A stretch of 64,000 nucleotides of DNA from Bacillus sp. OV322 (lineage in GTDB: Bacteria > Bacillota > Bacilli > Bacillales > DSM-1321): contig NZ_FOMA01000009.1 of NCBI RefSeq assembly GCF_900112495.1, forward strand, positions 40,702 to 104,701. The letters run 5' to 3'. The notes below the pieces were generated by a model. It made no database searches. It saw only the letters and a program-made list of their open reading frames with translations, and was not told where the DNA came from. Positions 1 to 8,493 of the stretch are shown here, piece by piece. Position 1 is the stretch's first letter. Every line of letters begins with the position of its first letter. A program made the translations under genes and the position numbers.

Positions 1-24
1 GTTCCCTTTCATCTATGATTAAAA

Positions 25-57
25 TAAAACAACAAAGTTTACGAAAATAGCGATTAA
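25..57 (-). repeat. Remnant end of the ~235-bp MITE-like repeat (copy 1)
   Basis: The stretch AACAAAGTTTACGAAAATAG matches the conserved outer end of the family (AGGCTGTTTTCGTAAAC read on the minus strand), but the GC-rich core is absent. It lies just past the end of the LCP gene. Confidence 0.5.
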
Positions 58-93
58 AAAAAGCTGTTCGGATATAGTTTCTAAACAGCTTTT
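57..93 (-). terminator. Rho-independent terminator of the LCP gene
   Basis: Inverted repeat AAAAGCTGTT / AACAGCTTTT followed on the minus strand by a T run, directly downstream of the LCP stop codon. Confidence 0.75.
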
Positions 94-99
94 CCTATT

Positions 100-1032
100 T
101 TAGTTCAGTTCTAATTGGGTTTTCATTTCTTTTTGGATCCGCTGCTTTTCATCGTCAGCTACGAGTCCGTAGTAGATTTTGTTGATCATGGTGCCGGTTT
201 CTTTGATGCTCATTTGCTGTATGTTGCGGCCGGCAGCTTTGTAGTTTTTCTGGATATCGATCATTTCCTTGAAAGTTAGGTTGGTTTGGACGTTTGTGCT
301 CAAGGCTTTGAAGATATCTCCGTAATTGGCAAGTGTTGATACGCTTGCTCCTTCATTGATGACCTGCTGGATGATTTCACGCTGCCTCTGCTGGCGGCCG
401 AAGTCTCCGCGCGGGTCTTCATGCCTCATCCTTGAGAATTTTAATGCTCGTTCTCCGTTCAATGTAACATTGCCTTTAGGGAAGTGGGTGCCATCAGAAG
501 TGAAATCCAAATCATTGTAGACTGTGATTCCGCCAACGGCATCGACGATATCCTTAAAGCCTTCCATATTGATTTTCATATAATAATCCACCGGGATATC
601 AAGGAATTTTTCGACTGTTTCCATCGACATTTTCACTCCTCCAAAAGCGTAGGCATGATTGATTTTGTCTACGGTGTTATGGCCGACAATTTCTGTTCGG
701 GTATCACGCGGAATGCTGAGCATTTTAACGGAATTATTGTTCGGATTGACGGTCAGTACTATCATGGTGTCAGAGCGGCCGCGATCTCCTTTGCGCTCAT
801 CCACGCCAAGCATAAGGACGGAGAATGGATCTTTCTTCGCCAGTGCTACCGGTTTTGCGCGTTTTTCGGATTTATCCCGGTCAATGGGTCTATGCATGGT
901 ATCGACAACGGCAGTTAAAGAGTGATAAACAGAGTATGCATAAGCGCCAGCGGCTAAAACAAGCAATAGGACAATGATGCCAAATGCTTTTGGCCATTTC
1001 CTTTTCTTTCTTCGTCTTTTTTCTTTGCTCAT
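100..1032 (-). CDS. LytR-CpsA-Psr (LCP) family cell-wall glycopolymer transferase
   Basis: 310 residues. A basic N-terminus (KEKRRRKKRK) and one membrane segment (about residues 14-35) put the rest of the protein outside the cell. The LCP domain follows (about 75-225), with the DER...RSDTMIVLTVNP block and the Arg-rich FSRMRHEDPRGDFGRQQRQRE block that binds the polyprenyl-pyrophosphate substrate in this family. LCP proteins attach teichoic acids or other glycopolymers to peptidoglycan. Length is normal for the family. The gene stands alone on the minus strand and ends in its own terminator. Which TagT/U/V-type paralogue it is cannot be told here. Confidence 0.93.
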   Translation of the reverse strand: MSKEKRRRKKRKWPKAFGIIVLLLVLAAGAYAYSVYHSLTAVVDTMHRPIDRDKSEKRAKPVALAKKDPFSVLMLGVDERKGDRGRSDTMIVLTVNPNNNSVKMLSIPRDTRTEIVGHNTVDKINHAYAFGGVKMSMETVEKFLDIPVDYYMKINMEGFKDIVDAVGGITVYNDLDFTSDGTHFPKGNVTLNGERALKFSRMRHEDPRGDFGRQQRQREIIQQVINEGASVSTLANYGDIFKALSTNVQTNLTFKEMIDIQKNYKAAGRNIQQMSIKETGTMINKIYYGLVADDEKQRIQKEMKTQLELN

Positions 1033-1162
1033 GATCGTTTCCCTTCTTGTTTCATATCAATCTTTATTTAGATAATTATAGGATAGCGCGGAGCAGTTGA
1101 ATAGAATTTTTTATCTAAAATTGTATTTTTTTACAAAGAATGATTATTTTTCAAAAATAGGT

Positions 1163-1206
1163 TTGACACTTTCGTTTGTCTCAGTGTACTATTTAACTAG
1201 AACACT
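1163..1206 (+). promoter_or_regulatory. Promoter with a 24-bp near-palindromic operator for the GntR/ABC operon
   Basis: A -35 TTGACA (1163-1168) and a -10 TACTAT (1187-1192) are 18 bp apart. The -10 lies inside a near-perfect 24-bp palindrome (1183-1206) with arms AGTGT...ACACT and four mismatching positions. This fits autorepression by the YtrA-type GntR protein encoded in the operon; the pairing of regulator and site is inferred. Confidence 0.7.
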
Positions 1207-1243
1207 AATATAACAAAAAAATACAGTGAAGGTGCTGATTCGT

Positions 1244-2032
1244 ATGTTTGCGTTGAAAGGATTGCTGAAAAAGGAGTGGCTGATTGGTAAAAAGATGCTG
1301 TATGTGCTGCTGTTTCTGCAGGCTGCCTTCTTTATCATTGGATATGCCTCGTCGTGGTATTTCCGTAACTCAAGCGTGTTTACCCTGATGATGTTTGGCA
1401 TGATTTTATTTCATATGGGAGGCATACCGGCATTTTTGTGCTATTTGCTTTCGGCTGACGGAAAAACGCAGCTATGGCTGCATAATCCGAATTCCTCGGG
1501 GCTTTTGCTTGGTGCAAAGCTTATAATGAGCCTGTTTCTTCATTTCCTGTCCATCCTAGCTGCCTGTTTTCTTGCATTTGTGGTCCTGCATTTTAGTGAG
1601 GATATTTTTTTCAGAGGAGGAGCGAAGGTAATAGGTGAGCCAACATTTGGCGAATTGCTGGTGCTTGCGGCCGCCGTTTCAGTTTCAAGCTTATTTATCG
1701 GAGGCATTGTCCTCTTGCTGTGGAATCTTTATCATTCACTTGCAAGGGTCAGGATTGTGAGAAGGGTCCGCTGGCTTGCTGCTATTCTGGGTTTTGCTGC
1801 AATTACTGTTTTATGGAACTGGATGACAACATTTGCTTTTTATAAAAAAATGGAGAGCATCGGAAGTTTTCATTTCCATACGGTAAGCAATTTTAAGATT
1901 ACCTTCCATTCAGTAGGATTTTTAACAGCCGAAAACAGTTCTTCCATTATGATTCTCGCATTAAGGACCATTTTCTTCATTTTTGCTTTTTGGCTATCAG
2001 CACGGCTTTTTGACCGAAAGATTGAGGTGTAA
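1244..2032 (+). CDS. Polytopic membrane protein, first gene of the GntR/ABC operon
   Basis: 262 residues from the ATG at 1244, which has GAAGGTG 8-9 bases upstream; an upstream GTG at 1226 would overlap that site and is not preferred. About six hydrophobic segments are visible. There is no ATPase motif. It sits 3 bp before the GntR gene in an operon with two ABC ATPases and a second membrane protein, so it is probably a permease partner of the ATPase at 2413. I do not recognise a named family; the permease role rests on context. Confidence 0.75.
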   Translation: MFALKGLLKKEWLIGKKMLYVLLFLQAAFFIIGYASSWYFRNSSVFTLMMFGMILFHMGGIPAFLCYLLSADGKTQLWLHNPNSSGLLLGAKLIMSLFLHFLSILAACFLAFVVLHFSEDIFFRGGAKVIGEPTFGELLVLAAAVSVSSLFIGGIVLLLWNLYHSLARVRIVRRVRWLAAILGFAAITVLWNWMTTFAFYKKMESIGSFHFHTVSNFKITFHSVGFLTAENSSSIMILALRTIFFIFAFWLSARLFDRKIEV

Positions 2033-2035
2033 AAC

Positions 2036-2416
2036 ATGGCAGAGGAATTTCATTCTTCAAAGCCCATATATCTGCAGGTAGCAGACAGGATTTATTCCTC
2101 GATTGTGCGGGGCGAAATCTCGTATGGAGATAAGCTTCCGTCTGTGAGAGAAATGGCTGTGAATATGGGTGTGAATCCAAATACGATACAGCGGACATAC
2201 GCTGAGATTGAGAGGGAAGGCATTGTGGAAACGAAGAGGGGCCAGGGGACATTTGTCAAAGAAGATCCGGGGATTGTCTCTTCCCTGCAAAATCGCATGA
2301 AAAAAGAGCTGATTGAAACGTTTGTGGGCAACATGAAGGAGCTTGGGCTGACAGCAGACGAAATGGTTGAAGGCGTGCAGCACTACTTCATGGAAAAAGG
2401 GGGCAATGCAGAATGA
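2036..2416 (+). CDS. GntR family regulator, YtrA subfamily
   Basis: 126 residues. An N-terminal winged helix (about 10-75) carries the GntR signature: KPIYLQVADRIYSSIVRGEISYGDKLPSVREMA and VNPNTIQRTYAEIEREGIVETKRGQGTFV. The C-terminal part is only about 50 residues, as in the YtrA subgroup, which has no large effector domain and commonly represses its own ABC operon. The stop overlaps the next start by 4 bp (ATGA), so the genes are translationally coupled. The likely operator is the palindrome at 1183-1206. Confidence 0.92.
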   Translation: MAEEFHSSKPIYLQVADRIYSSIVRGEISYGDKLPSVREMAVNMGVNPNTIQRTYAEIEREGIVETKRGQGTFVKEDPGIVSSLQNRMKKELIETFVGNMKELGLTADEMVEGVQHYFMEKGGNAE

Positions 2417-3123
2417 GTGTCAGCTTAAAAAACGTGATTAAGCATTACGGGGGGACATATGCATTAAAGGATGTTTCGCTTTCCTTTGAGAAAGGGAAAA
2501 TATACGGCTTGCTTGGTTCCAACGGCAGCGGAAAATCGACCATGCTTAAATTGATTTCCGGTTTGGCAAGACCCTCAGAAGGTGAAATCAGGGTCGACGG
2601 GGAGAAGCCCGGCAGAAGAATCGCCTCAAAGGTAGCCTATTTACCTGAAATTGATATTGTCTATGGACAGTTTACCGTAGCAGAACTGATTGATTTTCAT
2701 CATTCCCAATTTCCCGATTTCCATAGACAGAAGGCGGATGAAATGCTAGAATTTATGGGAATTGCTTCCATGTCGCGCGTCGCTTCCCTGTCAAAGGGGA
2801 ATCGCGGAAGGGTTAAGCTGGTTTTGGCCCTGTCCCGCACGGCGCCGGTTATTCTGCTGGATGAACCTTTTTCAGGACTGGATCCCATGGTCCGTGATTC
2901 ATTGGTCGCAAGCATGCTTTCATTTATCGATTTCGAGCAGCAGACAGTTATCATCGCTACACATGAAATCGACGAAATTGAAACCATCCTCGATGAAGTG
3001 ATTTTAATTGATGCAGGACATATTATTGCCAAAGAAGAAGTAGAAAGCATCAGGGAGCTTCATGGTAAATCTGTGCTAGGATGGATGAAGAGTTGTTTTG
3101 AACGCAAAAAGGAGAGTGTTTGA
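2413..3123 (+). CDS. ABC transporter ATP-binding protein
   Basis: 236 residues. Walker A GSNGSGKST (about 35-43), signature-like LSKGNRGRVKL and Walker B VILLDEPFSGLD are all visible, with the switch His in ATHE. The signature LSKGN departs from the usual LSGGQ, as is common in YtrB-like ATPases. It likely energises a membrane partner in the same operon, by context the protein at 1244. The substrate is unknown; related operons respond to cell-wall antibiotics, which is family knowledge, not seen here. Confidence 0.92.
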   Translation: MSVSLKNVIKHYGGTYALKDVSLSFEKGKIYGLLGSNGSGKSTMLKLISGLARPSEGEIRVDGEKPGRRIASKVAYLPEIDIVYGQFTVAELIDFHHSQFPDFHRQKADEMLEFMGIASMSRVASLSKGNRGRVKLVLALSRTAPVILLDEPFSGLDPMVRDSLVASMLSFIDFEQQTVIIATHEIDEIETILDEVILIDAGHIIAKEEVESIRELHGKSVLGWMKSCFERKKESV

Positions 3124-4041
3124 GTGGAAACCGTTGTTTCATTAACAAATGTAACGAAGAAAATTAAAAACAAAACCATCATTGACGACATCAGCTTTGA
3201 AGTATATGCAGGAGAGGTATTCGGGTTTCTGGGTCCAAACGGCGCCGGTAAGACGACTACAATCAGGATGCTTGTAGGCCTTATGCAGATTACCTCAGGA
3301 GATATCCATATTTCCGGACACAGTGTGAAAACGAATTTTGAAGATGCCGTCAAGAATGTTGGAGCCATCGTCGAAAATCCGGAAATGTATAAATTCATGT
3401 CAGGCTACGATAATCTGAAGCATTATGCCAGAATGAATAAAAGCATTACAAAGGAAAGAATAGACGAGGTGGCAGATCTTGTCGGGCTGAAGGACCGCTT
3501 GAAGGAAAAAGTGAAAACCTACTCCCTTGGGATGAGGCAGAGACTTGGCCTTGCTCAAGCCTTGCTGCACCGCCCAAAGGTTCTGATTCTGGATGAACCG
3601 ACAAATGGCCTTGACCCGGCAGGAATCCGCGAAATGAGAGATTATATGAAGAAGCTCGCCCGCGAAGAGAATATCGCGATCATTGTATCGAGCCATCTTC
3701 TTTCTGAAATGGAAATGATGTGCGACAGAATCGGCATCATCCAGAAAGGAAAAATAGTCGATGTGCAAAATGTCCGCGAAATCATGAAGGAAGAAAAACA
3801 TGCCCATCATATCCGCGTGAAGCCTCTGCAAAAGGCACAAGACATTCTGCGCGCGTCATATCCTGAAGCGGATATTAAAGTGTCTGGCCAGAATCTTGAA
3901 ATTGATGCCGTCCAGATTCCGATCCCGCAGGTTATTAAAAAATTAGTAGAAAACGAGTGTGAAATTTTTGAGGCCTCTCCTGTACATGTTTCACTGGAAG
4001 ATAAATTCCTCGAAATCACCGGTGAAGGAGGAGTCGCATAA
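3124..4041 (+). CDS. ABC transporter ATP-binding protein, BcrA-like
   Basis: 305 residues starting at a GTG that directly follows the previous stop. Walker A GPNGAGKTT, signature YSLGMRQRLGLAQAL, Walker B VLILDEPTNGLDPAG and the H-loop SSHLL are intact. A C-terminal extension of about 90 residues after the NBD is typical of bacitracin/lantibiotic-type (BcrA) exporters. Its stop overlaps the permease start at 4041, so it most likely pairs with that permease. Confidence 0.93.
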   Translation: METVVSLTNVTKKIKNKTIIDDISFEVYAGEVFGFLGPNGAGKTTTIRMLVGLMQITSGDIHISGHSVKTNFEDAVKNVGAIVENPEMYKFMSGYDNLKHYARMNKSITKERIDEVADLVGLKDRLKEKVKTYSLGMRQRLGLAQALLHRPKVLILDEPTNGLDPAGIREMRDYMKKLAREENIAIIVSSHLLSEMEMMCDRIGIIQKGKIVDVQNVREIMKEEKHAHHIRVKPLQKAQDILRASYPEADIKVSGQNLEIDAVQIPIPQVIKKLVENECEIFEASPVHVSLEDKFLEITGEGGVA

Positions 4042-4979
4042 TGGGTTTGATTATAAACGAATGGGTGAAAATTTTTAAACGAAAAGCAACGATAATCATG
4101 CTTGGCCTGCTTGTGCTGTTGGTGCTGGGAGGAGCTATCACTCTTAATATCTTCAACAAGGATGATGCAAAGCCAAATTCCAATTGGAAAACAGAGCTTA
4201 AAGCAGAAAACAAACAGTTAGAAGAAGATATGAAAAGTGTTCCCGGTGATTCAGCTAAGAATTATATGAAAAAAAGTATTGCTGAAAATGACTACCGCAT
4301 TGAACATAATCTGCCGGAAGACCATTATACCGTGTGGAGCTTTATGGATGATATGCAGGGTGTCATCAGTTTAGTAGCACTCTTTACTATTATCATAGCA
4401 GCTGGTATCGTAGCCAATGAATTCAGCTGGGGCACCATTAAACTGCTCATGATCCGCCCTATCAGCCGTGTGAAAATCCTAATGAGCAAGTATGCGGCGG
4501 TCATCGTCTATGCACTGTTAAATCTTGTTGTCCTGTTTGTGCTAAGCCTTATTTTTGGAGCTATATTCTTCGGGTTTGGCGATACATCTCCATATCTGGC
4601 ATATACAGATGGCCATATTGTTGAGAGAAATCAGATTATGCATCTGATTGGGGCTTATGGGATTTCTTCTATATCGATGCTGATGTACACCACAATGGCC
4701 TTCATGATTTCAGCAGCTTTCCGCAATAGCTCGCTTGCAATTGGAGTATCCATTTTCCTGCTTTTATCAGGAGCAAGCATCACCAACCTTCTTGCCATGA
4801 AATTCGATTGGGCAAAATACCTGCTGTTTGCAAATGTGGACTTAACACCATACTTTGACGGCAACGCTTTGATCGATGGCATGACCCTATCATTCTCGCT
4901 CGTCATGCTGCTCATTTACTTTATTATCTTCCATGTTGTCGCCTTCCTTACATTTGTGAAGAGAGATATCGCGGCATAA
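4041..4979 (+). CDS. ABC-2 type transporter permease
   Basis: 312 residues: one N-terminal membrane segment (about 15-37), a hydrophilic extracellular stretch rich in Lys/Asp/Glu (about 40-100), then five more hydrophobic segments. This is the usual ABC-2/BcrB permease layout. It overlaps the BcrA-like ATPase gene by one base and is followed by a strong terminator, so it closes the five-gene operon. Substrate not determinable. Confidence 0.9.
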   Translation: MGLIINEWVKIFKRKATIIMLGLLVLLVLGGAITLNIFNKDDAKPNSNWKTELKAENKQLEEDMKSVPGDSAKNYMKKSIAENDYRIEHNLPEDHYTVWSFMDDMQGVISLVALFTIIIAAGIVANEFSWGTIKLLMIRPISRVKILMSKYAAVIVYALLNLVVLFVLSLIFGAIFFGFGDTSPYLAYTDGHIVERNQIMHLIGAYGISSISMLMYTTMAFMISAAFRNSSLAIGVSIFLLLSGASITNLLAMKFDWAKYLLFANVDLTPYFDGNALIDGMTLSFSLVMLLIYFIIFHVVAFLTFVKRDIAA

Positions 4980-4983
4980 AATG

Positions 4984-5030
4984 AAAGCTTCAGATCTCGG
5001 CCCTTTTTGGGTGGATCTGAAGCTTTTTTT
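4984..5030 (+). terminator. Terminator of the GntR/ABC operon
   Basis: AAAGCTTCAGATC pairs with GATCTGAAGCTTT, followed by a T run. Confidence 0.9.
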
Positions 5031-5138
5031 GCGTTAGATAGATTTGTAGCATTTAAAAGGTGTAGTTTTGTCCTTAATGCAGGGTTTTCATAGTGACTTA
5101 TTTCCAATTAATTGGATAATAGGTTGCAACTCCTGGTT

Positions 5139-5217
5139 GATTCGAGCCAAATTCCCTATGATTCGAGCCAATTCAGGCCAGATTCGAGCCAAATCCCCTA
5201 TGATTCCAGCGAATTAC
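5139..5217. repeat. Array of 21-bp units (GATTCGAGCC type), about 3.7 copies
   Basis: GATTCGAGCC recurs at 5139, 5160 and 5181, and a variant (GATTCCAGCG) at 5202: exact 21-bp spacing with an A/T/C-rich variable half. The last unit runs into the thiW stop codon. The period equals that of the arrays at 52278 and 53997, which have a different consensus but share the GATT tetranucleotide. Confidence 0.85.
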
Positions 5218-5735
5218 ATTCGGCGGTTCACCATGTTTTTTTCAAATATCGTTTTCTTCAAGTAGCTGTTTTTCAACAGTACTTTTAATAGAATAAAAGC
5301 AATGATGGCGCCGGTGAAGGAGCTGAGTATGAACGCAGGCAGAAATCCGAACAGGGCAATTTTTTTGCCGAGAAACAAAAGGGCGATCGGGTAGCAGCAG
5401 AGAGACCCGATGACACCGGTGCCTATGACCTCCCCGAGGCAGGCAAAAACCACGCCCTTCGTTTTTTTATACAAAATGGAGGCAAGAAGGGCACCAATCA
5501 TGCTGCCCGGAAAAGCAAAAATCGAACCTGTTCCTGTCAGGTTGCGAAGCAGGGAAACGGTAAATGCCCCGGCAACCGCATAAGCTGGCCCGAGCATGAC
5601 GGCAGTAAGAACATTGGCAAGATGCTGAATCGGGAATATTCTCGCTGCACCGGCTGGGAAATAAACGAATGAGCTGCTGGCTGCCGTTAATGCAGTAATC
5701 ATGGCTGTAAGTGTAAGCTTTTTAATATTGTTCAA
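5214..5735 (-). CDS. thiW: ThiW, substrate-binding S component of an ECF thiamine-precursor transporter
   Basis: 173 residues, strongly hydrophobic with about five membrane segments. The N-terminal LTLTAMITALTAASSSFVYFPAGAARIFPIQHLANVLTAV block is typical of ThiW; the family takes up thiazole or another thiamine precursor with an energising ECF module encoded elsewhere. The call is backed by the TPP riboswitch and attenuator directly upstream. It stands alone, and the 21-bp repeat array touches its 3' end. Confidence 0.92.
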   Translation of the reverse strand: MNNIKKLTLTAMITALTAASSSFVYFPAGAARIFPIQHLANVLTAVMLGPAYAVAGAFTVSLLRNLTGTGSIFAFPGSMIGALLASILYKKTKGVVFACLGEVIGTGVIGSLCCYPIALLFLGKKIALFGFLPAFILSSFTGAIIAFILLKVLLKNSYLKKTIFEKNMVNRRM

Positions 5736-5811
5736 TGAAATCCTCTCCCTTTAATTTTTTTGACTAACAAGTTTCAGCAGGGCACTGAGAGGAGACATGG
5801 TATTAAAACAA

Positions 5812-5843
5812 ACAAAAAACCCCGCTTTGAAAAAAAGCAGGGT
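5812..5843 (-). terminator. Terminator stem of the TPP riboswitch
   Basis: Read on the minus strand, CCCTGCTTT-N-AAAGCGGGG then a T run lies between the aptamer and thiW. This is the expected expression platform for transcription attenuation. Confidence 0.88.
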
Positions 5844-5860
5844 ACGATCTCATCTTTAAA

Positions 5861-5952
5861 TCGGCAATCCGCTTTCCTCCGCCGGCATGACCCGGTTCAG
5901 GTTCAAAGGGTTTAGAACAGTGTTCAATCTCAGCCGAAAAGGCTCCCCTAGC
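5861..5952 (-). promoter_or_regulatory. TPP (THI-element) riboswitch aptamer
   Basis: On the minus strand the conserved parts appear in order: GGGGAGCC...GGCTGAGA, CCCTTTGAACCTGAACCGGG, and the GCCGGCGGAGGAAAGCGGA end (5952 down to 5861). CTGAGA and the GGCGGAGGAA core are the TPP-binding signatures. Binding of thiamine pyrophosphate should favour the downstream terminator and shut off thiW. Confidence 0.95.
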
Positions 5953-5977
5953 TTAAACTTGCTATCCAATTATTAGC

Positions 5978-6006
5978 ATCATATCACGGGAGACGATAAA
6001 TGTAAG
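5978..6006 (-). promoter_or_regulatory. Probable promoter of the thiW leader
   Basis: On the minus strand, CTTACA (6006-6001), a 17-bp gap and TATGAT (5983-5978) lie about 26 bp before the aptamer. The -35 is imperfect. Confidence 0.5.
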
Positions 6007-6072
6007 CAGAAATTTACCGAAAAATTGTCAAGGAACATTTTAGCAGGGCTTATAACCTAAAAAATTTTTTAA

Positions 6073-6108
6073 TAATACCTTGTATTATTAGGTAATATAT
6101 TTTATAAA
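6073..6108 (+). promoter_or_regulatory. Promoter and PadR-type operator
   Basis: TTGTAT (6080-6085), 17 bp, TATAAA (6103-6108). An imperfect inverted repeat TAATACCT-N9-AGGTAATA (6073-6097) covers the -35 and part of the spacer, so the adjacent PadR protein probably represses its own operon here. Confidence 0.6.
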
Positions 6109-6129
6109 TAATTAAGGAGGTGGAAAAGT

Positions 6130-6465
6130 TTGGAGATTAACAAAGAGGTTTTAAAAGGACATATAGATACATTAATTCTATCGTTATTACATAAAAGGGA
6201 TATGTACGGATATGAAGTAGCGAAATTGGTTCGTGAAAAAAGTGAAGAACAGTTTGAACTTAAAGAAGGTACGCTGTATTTGTCATTAAAGCGATTGGAA
6301 AATAACAAATGGATTTCTTCTTACTGGGGCGATGAACAAGGACCAGGAGGAAGACGGAAATATTATAAACTTACACCATTAGGTGAAGAAGGCTTTAAGG
6401 AAAAGCGAAAGGAATGGCAATTTGTTAAAAAAATTATTGATACATTCATCGAAGGGGGAGAATAA
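6130..6465 (+). CDS. PadR family transcriptional regulator
   Basis: 111 residues from a TTG start with AAGGAGGTGG upstream. The PadR winged helix is clear: LKGHIDTLILSLLHKRDMYGYEVAKLV...KEGTLYLSLKRLENNKWISSYW...GGRRKYYKLTPLGEEGF. It is the short PadR-s2 type with one C-terminal helix for dimerisation. The next gene starts 2 bp after its stop, a standard PadR plus HAAS-domain membrane protein pair in Firmicutes. Confidence 0.93.
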   Translation: MEINKEVLKGHIDTLILSLLHKRDMYGYEVAKLVREKSEEQFELKEGTLYLSLKRLENNKWISSYWGDEQGPGGRRKYYKLTPLGEEGFKEKRKEWQFVKKIIDTFIEGGE

Positions 6466-6467
6466 CT

Positions 6468-7337
6468 TTGAAACAGGTAGATAAATATGTAAATTCTATC
6501 TATAAAGATGTTACTGGTGATAAACAAGATATCGAAGAGTTAAAGCAGGAAATGCGTTCACATTTATTAGAAGCTGTAGAGGAGTTAAAATCAGAAGGAA
6601 AAACTGAGGAAGAAGCAATCCGTATAGCAATGGAAAATTTCGGAGGAAAAAACCAAATTGTAAAAGGGTTATCCGAGTTTTTTAAAGTTCAAAAGAAATT
6701 TACTAATTATGTATTATCGTTTGCACTTATCTTTTTAGTATTGTGTATTTTCTTTCTCACAACTCCATTCTCAGGAGTAAAGGAATATAATGAAGAATTA
6801 AAAAACATCAAAGTAGCCGATCAAGAAAAAGAAACGATTATGAATGATATATTCGATGTATTGGATACTTCAAGTAAAGTGTCCGAAAAAGAAAAAGAAC
6901 AGATACTAGATGTGTTTAAAAAATACCAAGATAAACTGAATTTGGTAGCCGTCTTTCCAGCCTCTGATTTAGGAAGTTGGTTAAAAGATAATGAAGAAGT
7001 GAAAAAAGGGCCTGACACACACTTTCCAATTGAATATTCAAAAGCGGCTATTGTAATTGGAAATGGTGATGTTGTTAAAGAAAAAGATCAAATTGTACCG
7101 AACGATTATGATTTAGGCACAGTTATCGAGGCAAATGGAAAGTGGATTGTTCAATATGAATACAAAAAATCTTATGAAAAGACGATTGAAAAGTACCATC
7201 AATTAAAATATTATGGACCTAGTATTTGGTCTTTTTACCAGCTGCCAATTTTATTCTTTTCTTTATTTATTGTTCTTGTTGTTGTTTGGTTGAGTGTGAG
7301 GAAACAAAATAGACAGTTAAAAGGTGTATTGAATTAA
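6468..7337 (+). CDS. HAAS-domain (permease prefix domain 1) membrane protein, PadR partner
   Basis: 289 residues from a TTG. The first ~75 residues form the HAAS-type helical domain (VDKYVNSIYKDVTG...EEAIRIAMENFGG). A membrane segment follows (about 80-100), then a soluble Lys/Glu/Asp-rich domain (100-255) and a second membrane segment (256-278). Proteins of this kind are co-transcribed with PadR and are thought to pass envelope signals or modulate it; the precise role here is unknown. Confidence 0.8.
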   Translation: MKQVDKYVNSIYKDVTGDKQDIEELKQEMRSHLLEAVEELKSEGKTEEEAIRIAMENFGGKNQIVKGLSEFFKVQKKFTNYVLSFALIFLVLCIFFLTTPFSGVKEYNEELKNIKVADQEKETIMNDIFDVLDTSSKVSEKEKEQILDVFKKYQDKLNLVAVFPASDLGSWLKDNEEVKKGPDTHFPIEYSKAAIVIGNGDVVKEKDQIVPNDYDLGTVIEANGKWIVQYEYKKSYEKTIEKYHQLKYYGPSIWSFYQLPILFFSLFIVLVVVWLSVRKQNRQLKGVLN

Positions 7338-7360
7338 GCAAAATAAATTCGAAGATAAAA

Positions 7361-7394
7361 GATAGCAACTGATATATTCAGCTGCTATTTTTTG
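7361..7394 (+). terminator. Terminator of the PadR operon
   Basis: TAGCA..TGATATATTCA..TGCTA hairpin followed by a T run. Confidence 0.75.
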
Positions 7395-7409
7395 TGATAT
7401 TTTATTAGG

Positions 7410-7859
7410 TCAAACGATTTCCGCTGTTAATGGCATAGAGCGCTCTTGGAGCTTAGCGGAACGAAGGCTATAGGAAATTGTTTTCTTTTTGTACTGTTTG
7501 ACTACATCCACATGGTCTTTGTAGCTGTACAAAAACAGCTTTACATCTTTTTTGCCTTGTTTGGTGTCAATGACTAATGGAGTTCCGCCGTTTTCAGGAT
7601 GCAGAAACATTTGTTCATTTCCTGGGAAGATATAATATTGCTCTAAAAATATGCCTTTGTTGAAAGTATCAATGACTTGATTTGCCTCTTCACCTTCAAT
7701 GCGTTTACCTTCATAGGTCACGACAGTATTTTCAGCATTAAGCTTTGCATGCATTTCATACTTGCCTATAATCCATTTCACTGAATCGGAAGGAAGACAG
7801 GAAATCAATATTTTTAATAGTCCAAAGAGAATGGTCAAAACCAAAGCAAGTCCAGTCAT
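7410..7859 (-). CDS. Hypothetical protein with an N-terminal membrane anchor
   Basis: 149 residues. Residues 1-20 (MTGLALVLTILFGLLKILIS) form a signal anchor; the rest is soluble, with segments such as YEGKRIEGEEANQVIDTFNKGIFLEQYYIFPGNEQMFLHPENGG that suggest a small beta-rich extracytoplasmic domain. I do not recognise a family. It is convergent with the PadR operon and looks monocistronic. Confidence 0.65.
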   Translation of the reverse strand: MTGLALVLTILFGLLKILISCLPSDSVKWIIGKYEMHAKLNAENTVVTYEGKRIEGEEANQVIDTFNKGIFLEQYYIFPGNEQMFLHPENGGTPLVIDTKQGKKDVKLFLYSYKDHVDVVKQYKKKTISYSLRSAKLQERSMPLTAEIV

Positions 7860-7984
7860 ACTTTATCATCTCCGTAATGTTTTAAATTGATATATACATC
7901 ATTTCATATTTATAATATGCCTACCATTTTTGTAATACAATAAAATGTGAAATATGTCACAAAAAGTTCAAGAAGACAAATTGG

Positions 7985-8070
7985 AAGAAGCTGAAGGAAA
8001 GGGCTGAATAGGTTACAGAGATTAGAAATAACTTAGTGAAAAAAGGAATTCTTATTGCGGAAAAAGAATA
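7985..8070 (+). pseudogene. Short gene remnant of unknown origin
   Basis: One frame reads KKLKERAE-stop-VTEIRNNLVKKGILIAEKE-stop, which has the look of the C-terminal end of a helical protein interrupted by a stop codon. There is no start region. I cannot name the parent gene. Confidence 0.3.
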
Positions 8071-8114
8071 GTATATGTACACCATTTGTGGATGACTAAT
8101 TTTCTGAGGGAAGT

Positions 8115-8375
8115 GTGAGTGTGGGGCTATTCGATTTTTTATTTAACAAGGTGCTCGTTTATACAGCAGTTGGCGATGAACATTATTTTAAAGCAGCTCA
8201 GTGCTTCCAAAGCGAAGGCTTGCGCTACAAAGTTAAAAGCAATTCAGGAAACCGCCCGGCACTGGGCCAGCAACATATCAATAACACAAGCACTATAGCG
8301 ATATATGATTTTTATGTTAAAAAAGAAGATCAGCACAAGGCGCAAAACATACTGTCAAAACTCAGGTCATCATGA
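8115..8375 (+). CDS. Small conserved-type protein, possibly DUF2007-like
   Basis: 86 residues from GTG 8115, or 84 from GTG 8121, which is better spaced from GAGGG at 8106-8110. The sequence (VYTAVGDEHYFKAAQCFQSEGLRYKVKSN...IAIYDFYVKKEDQHKAQNIL) has the alternating strand-helix pattern of small signal-transducing-type domains (DUF2007-like). No catalytic motif. The function is unknown and the family link is tentative. Confidence 0.6.
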   Translation: MSVGLFDFLFNKVLVYTAVGDEHYFKAAQCFQSEGLRYKVKSNSGNRPALGQQHINNTSTIAIYDFYVKKEDQHKAQNILSKLRSS

Positions 8376-8493
8376 AACACTGGTAATCATTTGAATTGAA
8401 GCAGAAAGCGGAAAATAAAAGAATTTTGATGGTCTAACAATTGAGGCTGTTATCTAAAACCTGCATGGGCGTTTGATTAAGGAGAAGATAATA

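Noticed and set aside
1189..1401. 70-codon minus-strand frame
   Set aside because: It overlaps the promoter-operator and the first gene of the GntR operon in antisense.
5139..5217. Possible CRISPR array (also 52278-52375, 53997-54070)
   Set aside because: Units are only 21 bp with 8-10 conserved bases, no spacers of 30 bp or more, and no cas genes in the window.
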